NCBI GenBank assembly: GCA_031264895.1
Contig: JAISDI010000284.1
Span: 1 to 16,951 of the forward strand
Direction: 5' to 3'
Origin: Endomicrobium sp.
GTDB taxonomy: Bacteria > Elusimicrobiota > Endomicrobiia > Endomicrobiales > Endomicrobiaceae
Length of the DNA stretch: 16,951 nt
Shown here: piece after piece, positions 12,987 through 16,951 of the stretch
Position numbering within the stretch: position 1 is the stretch's first letter
How the letters are laid out: each line of letters begins with the position of its first letter
Notes under the pieces: model-generated
What the model saw: only the letters and a program-made list of their open reading frames with translations
Told to the model about the DNA's origin: nothing
Databases searched by the model: none
Made by a program: the position numbers and the translations under genes

Positions 12987-13547
12987 TTATTTATTGTATG
13001 CGCCAAAAAGCATTGCCGTGTATATGCTAAAAGGTTCTTCAAGCAGAATTTCCGGAGTTTTTGCCGATGCCCAAACGTTTAGCGAGCCGTTTCCGTAGAT
13101 TATGCAATCGTCAACGGTTTTATTATTGTCGACGTCAAAAACGGTCATATGAATTGAAACTCTGTCTCTTTTTCCGCTTACTGCCGTCATTCTGTCTTCC
13201 CATTTTATAATTTCCGGGTACACTATGTGCTTAAATCCGTTTTGTTTTGCGTAAGATTTTGCCGCTTCGATCGACATGACTTGTTCTACAAGAGAAACGC
13301 CGCCCGTGTATTTTCTAAAAGCAAAAATTAATTTTTCGGCAACCTGCAAGCCCGTTTGAGGATACACAAGCCTTTTATATTTTCCGTCTGCGGGCATTAT
13401 GATCGCTATTTTATCGGAAGGTTTTAAAACCGGTTTTGCGGCCCCGAGATTTTTTGAAGCCCTGTTGTCTATTTTGTAAGCCGGCGTACAAGCCTGCAAA
13501 ACAAAACCGCAAAACAATAACAAGCACAAAGATAAAACTTTTTTCAT
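12987..13547 (-). CDS. Putative outer-surface lipoprotein (DUF4823-like)
   Basis: A 186-residue protein with ATG at 13547 and GGAG 8 nt upstream. The N-terminus is a lipoprotein signal peptide: KK, a hydrophobic run, then lipobox L17-Q18-A19-C20, so C20 would be lipidated after cleavage. The mature part has an IAIIMPADGKY strand, a helical stretch that would pack against it, an HIVYPEIIKWEDR strand, and VSIHMTVFDVDN. This alternating alpha/beta layout resembles the DUF4823 lipoproteins, a family of unknown function; that match is from memory. It is monocistronic, with its own promoter and terminator. Confidence 0.75.
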   Translation of the reverse strand: MKKVLSLCLLLFCGFVLQACTPAYKIDNRASKNLGAAKPVLKPSDKIAIIMPADGKYKRLVYPQTGLQVAEKLIFAFRKYTGGVSLVEQVMSIEAAKSYAKQNGFKHIVYPEIIKWEDRMTAVSGKRDRVSIHMTVFDVDNNKTVDDCIIYGNGSLNVWASAKTPEILLEEPFSIYTAMLFGAYNK

Positions 13548-13586
13548 TTTAAAATCTCCTTTTCCTCAAAAACATCGAGTTTTAGT

Positions 13587-13615
13587 ATTGTATTAAAAAA
13601 TAAACCGCAAGACAA
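13587..13615 (-). promoter_or_regulatory. Candidate promoter of the lipoprotein gene
   Basis: On the minus strand TTGTCT (13615-13610) and TACAAT (13592-13587) are separated by 17 nt, about 40 nt upstream of the start codon. It lies in the 237-bp divergent gap shared with iorA. On the iorA side, TATACT at 13751-13756 could be a -10, but no well-spaced -35 is seen. Confidence 0.5.
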
Positions 13616-13784
13616 GAAATATAAAACGCCTGTTATTGCCGTCTGCTTTCAAAATTTAAATAACAATTACGCTTGAATTCCTTGCGGGAAATGTTCAAAA
13701 AAGATAAAATTTATAAATGATTTTTGTAAACGCGGCTGATGACGGACGCGTATACTATTTTATGGTGAGGCAGATTTTATTTTT

Positions 13785-15497
13785 ATGAAAAAAATTGAAT
13801 TGTTGTCAGGGGACGAAGCGCTTGCCCGCGGCGCTTATGAAGCGGGACTGAAATTTGCGGCATCTTATCCGGGAACGCCGGCTACGGAAATTCTGGAATA
13901 TCTTGCAAAATTTGACGAAATCGACGCGCAATGGTCGGTAAACGAAAAAGTGGCTTATGAAGTGGCTTTGGGCGCTTCGATCGCGGGAGTACGAAGCATT
14001 TATTCTTCAAAACATGTCGGGATAAACGTGGCGGGGGATCCTTTAATGACGTCGGCATATACCGGCGTGGGGGGCGGTTTTGTAGCTGTAACCGCCGACG
14101 ATCCGCAGCTTCAATCCTCGCAAAACGAACAAGATAACAGGCTTATAGCCAAATTTTCAAAACTTCCCATGCTTGAACCTTCCAGCCCTGCCGAAGCTTA
14201 CAAAATGGCAAAAGAGGCATTTGATTTAAGCGAAAAATTTGATACGCCCGTTATAATACGTTTAACTACCAGAGTAGCTCACACAAAAGAAAACGTTGAA
14301 ACCGGCGACAGAACGGAAATAGAAAACAAACCTTTTACGCCCAATGCCCAGAAATATGTTATGGTGCCGGGTCACGCTTATAAAAAACATATAGCTTTAG
14401 AAGCAAAACTTGCCGAACTTCAAAAATCCGCGCAGCAATCAGAACTTAATACCATGCAAATCAATGATAAATCTTTGGGAATAATTGCCGACGGGGCTGC
14501 GTATTTGTACGCAAAAGAAGTTTTTCCGGACGCTTCATTTTTGAAATTGGGTTTCGTTTATCCTTTCCCGGACGAAACAATTAAAAAATTTGCAAAAGAA
14601 GTCAAAGAACTTTACGTGATAGAAGAACAGGAACCGTTTATCGAAGAGCATGTCAGACAGCTCGGCATTGACGTAAAAGCAAAAGACATTTCTTACCGTA
14701 TAGGCGAATTAAGCCCTGCTTTGGTAAAAGAAATAGTTGAAGGAAAAATAAAGACCGAAAAGCCGTCCACTGCCAGAAAACCGGTTTTGTGTCCGGGATG
14801 TTCGCACCGTTCGGTTTTTTATGCTTTAAAAAAACTTAAAGCCGTCGTGGCGGGCGATATCGGCTGTTATACTTTGGGCGCTTTAAAACCTTTGGAAGCT
14901 CTGCATACCACAGTGTGTATGGGCGCAAGCGTCACGATTATGGAAAGCCTTTCAAAAAATCTCGGGCACGATAAAGTTGTCGGCGTTATAGGCGATTCGA
15001 CTTTTGTGCATTCGGGAATAACCGGCCTTGTAAACGCCGCGTATAATCAGGCGAAAGGGCTGCTTATAATTTTGGATAATTCCAATACGGCAATGACAGG
15101 CAGCCAGCCAAACCCGGCAACCGGTGTCAATGCAAAAGGAAAACCGACAAAAAAATTGATACTTAAAGAAATATGTAAAGCCGCCGGCGCGGACATAGTC
15201 GAAACTATGGACGCTTTCGATAAAAATCTACAGAACAAAATAAAAGAGCTGATGTCAAAAGATGCTCTTTGCGTACTGATCGCAAGATTTCCGTGCAGAA
15301 TGATAGACCGAAGCAGGCAGTCGCCGCCGGTTTTCAATAAAGATAAATGTATTGTGTGCGGCGCGTGTTTGCAGGTCGATTGTCCCGCGATATATAAAAA
15401 TGCGGACGGAAAAATTACGCTTGACGCATTTTTGTGCGTCGGCTGCAATGTTTGCGTGTCCGCGTGCAAGGTTGATGCGCTTCATAGGGCGCAATAA
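13785..15497 (+). CDS. iorA: Indolepyruvate:ferredoxin oxidoreductase, alpha subunit
   Basis: A 570-residue subunit of the O2-sensitive enzyme that oxidatively decarboxylates aryl pyruvates (from Trp, Phe, Tyr) to aryl acetyl-CoA, reducing ferredoxin. The N-terminal pyrimidine-binding domain has YPGTPATEI (residues 29-37), and QSSQNEQDNR is characteristic. The TPP domain contains CPGCSHRS, GDIGCYTLGAL, and GDSTFVHSG with the LDNSNTAMTG metal-binding segment. The C-terminus carries two ferredoxin clusters: C522, C525, C528, C533 and C551, C554, C557, C561. It starts at ATG 13785; GAGG lies rather far upstream. It is followed by iorB, so both subunits come from one operon. Indicates anaerobic amino acid fermentation or, in reverse, aromatic amino acid synthesis. 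Confidence 0.97.
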   Translation: MKKIELLSGDEALARGAYEAGLKFAASYPGTPATEILEYLAKFDEIDAQWSVNEKVAYEVALGASIAGVRSIYSSKHVGINVAGDPLMTSAYTGVGGGFVAVTADDPQLQSSQNEQDNRLIAKFSKLPMLEPSSPAEAYKMAKEAFDLSEKFDTPVIIRLTTRVAHTKENVETGDRTEIENKPFTPNAQKYVMVPGHAYKKHIALEAKLAELQKSAQQSELNTMQINDKSLGIIADGAAYLYAKEVFPDASFLKLGFVYPFPDETIKKFAKEVKELYVIEEQEPFIEEHVRQLGIDVKAKDISYRIGELSPALVKEIVEGKIKTEKPSTARKPVLCPGCSHRSVFYALKKLKAVVAGDIGCYTLGALKPLEALHTTVCMGASVTIMESLSKNLGHDKVVGVIGDSTFVHSGITGLVNAAYNQAKGLLIILDNSNTAMTGSQPNPATGVNAKGKPTKKLILKEICKAAGADIVETMDAFDKNLQNKIKELMSKDALCVLIARFPCRMIDRSRQSPPVFNKDKCIVCGACLQVDCPAIYKNADGKITLDAFLCVGCNVCVSACKVDALHRAQ

Positions 15498-15579
15498 AGT
15501 TTTATGGCGGAGACAGAGATAAACGGTTATACTCTGTAAAAGCGGTTATAGACGGACAAAATTGTCGCAGGAGACAAAA

Positions 15580-16059
15580 ATGAGCGATAAAGTTATAAAT
15601 ATTTTATTTTGCGGTACGGGCGGGCAGGGAATTTTGACCGCGGCGGAAATCGTTTCGCTTGCGGCAGTTTATGACGGGTACCATACAAAAAAATCCGAAG
15701 TACACGGCATGGCGCAAAGAGGCGGTTCTGTGGAATCGCACGTGCGGTACGGGAAAATTGTTTATTCGCCGCTTATAGAAGAAGGCGGCGCGGATTTTTT
15801 GGTTTCGTTTCATAAAGGCGAACACGACAGAATGAAATATTATCTTTCAAAAGACGGCGTTGATTTGTTTGCCGATTTTGAAGATGCGGAAAAAAAGGTA
15901 CAAAACAAAAAATTTATAAACACTTACATGCTTGGCGCGCTGTCAAAATATTTGGACATAAACAGAGAAAGCTGGCTAAAAGCTCTTGAAGCGGGTTTTA
16001 AAGGAAAGTTTGTCGAAGAAAACAGAAAAGTTTTTTTGGAAGCCGCAGCAAAAGGATAG
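15580..16059 (+). CDS. iorB: Indolepyruvate:ferredoxin oxidoreductase, beta subunit
   Basis: A 159-residue partner of IorA with the gamma-domain fold of 2-oxoacid:ferredoxin oxidoreductases. Started at ATG 15580, which has AGGAG seven nt upstream. Seen: the glycine-rich GTGGQGILTAAEI (near residues 9-21), and KKSEVHGMAQRGGSVESHVRYG, the family signature that contacts coenzyme A and TPP. It is shorter than typical IorB (about 190 residues), mainly in the middle of the second half. It begins 82 nt after the iorA stop without a terminator between. Its last codons (AAAGGA) provide the ribosome binding site of the next gene. Confidence 0.95.
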   Translation: MSDKVINILFCGTGGQGILTAAEIVSLAAVYDGYHTKKSEVHGMAQRGGSVESHVRYGKIVYSPLIEEGGADFLVSFHKGEHDRMKYYLSKDGVDLFADFEDAEKKVQNKKFINTYMLGALSKYLDINRESWLKALEAGFKGKFVEENRKVFLEAAAKG

Positions 16060-16062
16060 ATA

Positions 16063-16257
16063 ATGAGTTTATTGTCATTTGAAACTTTTTGTATAGAATT
16101 TTATGCCGAACATACGAATTCGGCAGGATTTCAAGTATACGACAAATTTGTAAAAAGCGGTTTGCTTGAGATGCTCAAAACAGATTATGAAGATTTGCAC
16201 GGAATGTCTTTTGAATGGCTGATGCGTTTTTTTGACGATTATTTGCGGGATAAATGA
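16063..16257 (+). CDS. Small DUF3791-like protein
   Basis: A 64-residue acidic, probably helical protein starting 3 nt after the iorB stop, with its AAAGGA inside the iorB 3' end. The order FETFCIEFYAEHTNSAGFQVYDKF, then Y-x2-LHGMSFE and a C-terminal FFDDYL helix, resembles DUF3791, a family often found beside DUF3990 genes. This is a memory-based match. It is followed after one nucleotide by the DUF3990-like gene, so the two are translationally coupled. By position and size it could be the antitoxin or regulator of that gene, but nothing in the sequence proves it. Confidence 0.65.
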   Translation: MSLLSFETFCIEFYAEHTNSAGFQVYDKFVKSGLLEMLKTDYEDLHGMSFEWLMRFFDDYLRDK

Positions 16258-16258
16258 T

Positions 16259-16744
16259 ATGCGCTTATTTCACGGGTCAACTTTAGCGATAGAAAAACCG
16301 GAAATAATAACTGCCGAGCAAGGCAGGGATTTTGGCAGCGGTTTTTATACTACCGATATAAAAGAACAGGCAGCAGGATGGGCTAAACGTAAAGCTAAAA
16401 TTAAAAAAGATAAAACCGCAAAAGCGATAATATCGGTTTATGAGTTTGACGAACGCAATTATAATAAATTAAAAGTAAAACATTTTTTCTTGCCTGATGC
16501 CGAATGGCTTGACATGATTTGCAAGTGTCGCGCCAATACGAATTATACTCACGGATACGATATCGTAACGGGCAAAATAGCAAACGACAATGTCGGCGAA
16601 ACCATATCTTTTGTGGTAAATGGAATAATGAGACGCGAAGACGCTTTGGAAAGACTGAAATTTGCGAAAATAAACAATCAAATATGTTTCAACACGCAAA
16701 ACGCGCTGTCTTTTTTAAAATATGAAGGTTTTGAAGAAGTCTAA
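16259..16744 (+). CDS. DUF3990-like protein, probable ADP-ribosyltransferase-fold toxin
   Basis: A 161-residue protein from ATG 16259, one nt after the preceding stop. Seen: RLFHGST (residues 2-8), DFGSGFYTT (24-32), a WAKRKA helix, GYDIVTGKIANDN (99-111), and a C-terminal QICFNTQNALSFL (141-153). The H5/Y30 pairing in HGS and GFYTT resembles the H-Y-x class of mono-ADP-ribosyltransferases and the DUF3990 family. A catalytic acid cannot be assigned with confidence. The pair with the DUF3791-like gene looks like a toxin-antitoxin or effector module, unexpectedly attached to iorAB. After the stop only a weak AACG-ATTG-CGTT hairpin with T-rich sequence is seen. Confidence 0.72.
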   Translation: MRLFHGSTLAIEKPEIITAEQGRDFGSGFYTTDIKEQAAGWAKRKAKIKKDKTAKAIISVYEFDERNYNKLKVKHFFLPDAEWLDMICKCRANTNYTHGYDIVTGKIANDNVGETISFVVNGIMRREDALERLKFAKINNQICFNTQNALSFLKYEGFEEV

Positions 16745-16775
16745 AACGATTGCGTTCTTTTAATTTTTGTCGTTG

Positions 16776-16951
16776 ATCAACCCACTGATTTGTATTGAAA
16801 ATGGATGCCCCCCGTGTAAAAATAAGGATTGTGCGCTCACATCTCGCGCCCGCCGCAAGACTCGCGCTCCTCTTATTCGTCGCGCTGCGGCTGGGGCAGG
16901 CTTCAAAAGAATTACAGCATTTCCGAAAATTTCGGGCATGACAGTAAAGAT
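16776..16951 (+). repeat. Interspersed repeat, second copy (continues past window edge)
   Basis: Inverted copy of the repeat at 4278-4380. It begins with ATCAACCCACTGAT and an ATGGATGCCC segment. The 50 nt at 16893-16942 match the reverse complement of 4278-4327 at 45 positions. Between these, about 65 nt of GC-rich sequence (16813-16892), with arms AATAAG and CTTATT, is absent from the other copy, suggesting a nested insertion. No gene is seen here. Confidence 0.75.

Noticed and set aside
15504..15539. 11-codon open frame between iorA and iorB
   Set aside because: Too short, no ribosome binding site at proper spacing and no recognisable sequence.
15562..15579. TTG start for iorB at 15562
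   Set aside because: ATG 15580 has AGGAG directly upstream, and the extra six residues match nothing in the family.
16745..16775. Terminator after the DUF3990-like gene
   Set aside because: The stem is only four base pairs (AACG/CGTT) and the T-tract is interrupted, too weak to call.

Overview
This window carries the replication-initiation neighbourhood of a low-GC bacterial chromosome, followed by an accessory stretch and a fermentative oxidoreductase operon. Almost all housekeeping genes in the left two thirds lie on the minus strand. Read in that direction they run mnmE, rsmA, dnaA, a secreted MORN-repeat protein, dnaN, a DciA-like gene, a type II restriction-modification pair, and gyrB, which runs off the left edge. 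The low GC, the O2-sensitive indolepyruvate:ferredoxin oxidoreductase and the many short palindromic intergenic repeats suggest an anaerobe. An Elusimicrobiota/Endomicrobium-like host is my best guess, but no rRNA is present to confirm it.

Layout: 1-1843 partial gyrB; 1917-4093 restriction endonuclease and DNA methyltransferase, an apparent insertion; 4094-4478 repeat mosaic without a gene; 4479-5873 dciA-like gene and dnaN; 5874-6110 an AT-rich gap with a cluster of DnaA-box-like 9-mers (candidate oriC); 6111-6983 MORN protein; 7011-8366 dnaA, whose promoter overlaps a perfect palindrome of two DnaA boxes; 8455-10653 rsmA and mnmE; 10654-11017 a gene-free stretch with a 20-bp perfect hairpin and two tandem small-RNA units; 11018-11911 an Abi_2/AbiF-type HEPN protein; 11912-12986 palindromic repeats around an FMN reductase-like gene; 12987-13547 a lipoprotein; 13785-16744 iorA, iorB and a DUF3791/DUF3990-like pair in one tight run; 16745-16951 a second copy of the interspersed repeat seen at 4278-4380.

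The most interesting system is at 10800-11911. Two direct copies of a 111-nt-period unit each hold a sigma70-like promoter, a short divergent 5' segment, a conserved two-stem RNA and a U-run. They sit directly upstream of a HEPN-type Abi_2 gene. One base pair of the outer stem covaries between the copies (A-U to G-C). The layout resembles RNA-protein toxin-antitoxin loci such as ToxIN, and fits what I recall of a conserved RNA motif upstream of abiF genes. Other defence-like modules are the R-M pair between dciA and gyrB and the ADP-ribosyltransferase-like DUF3990 gene attached to the ior operon.
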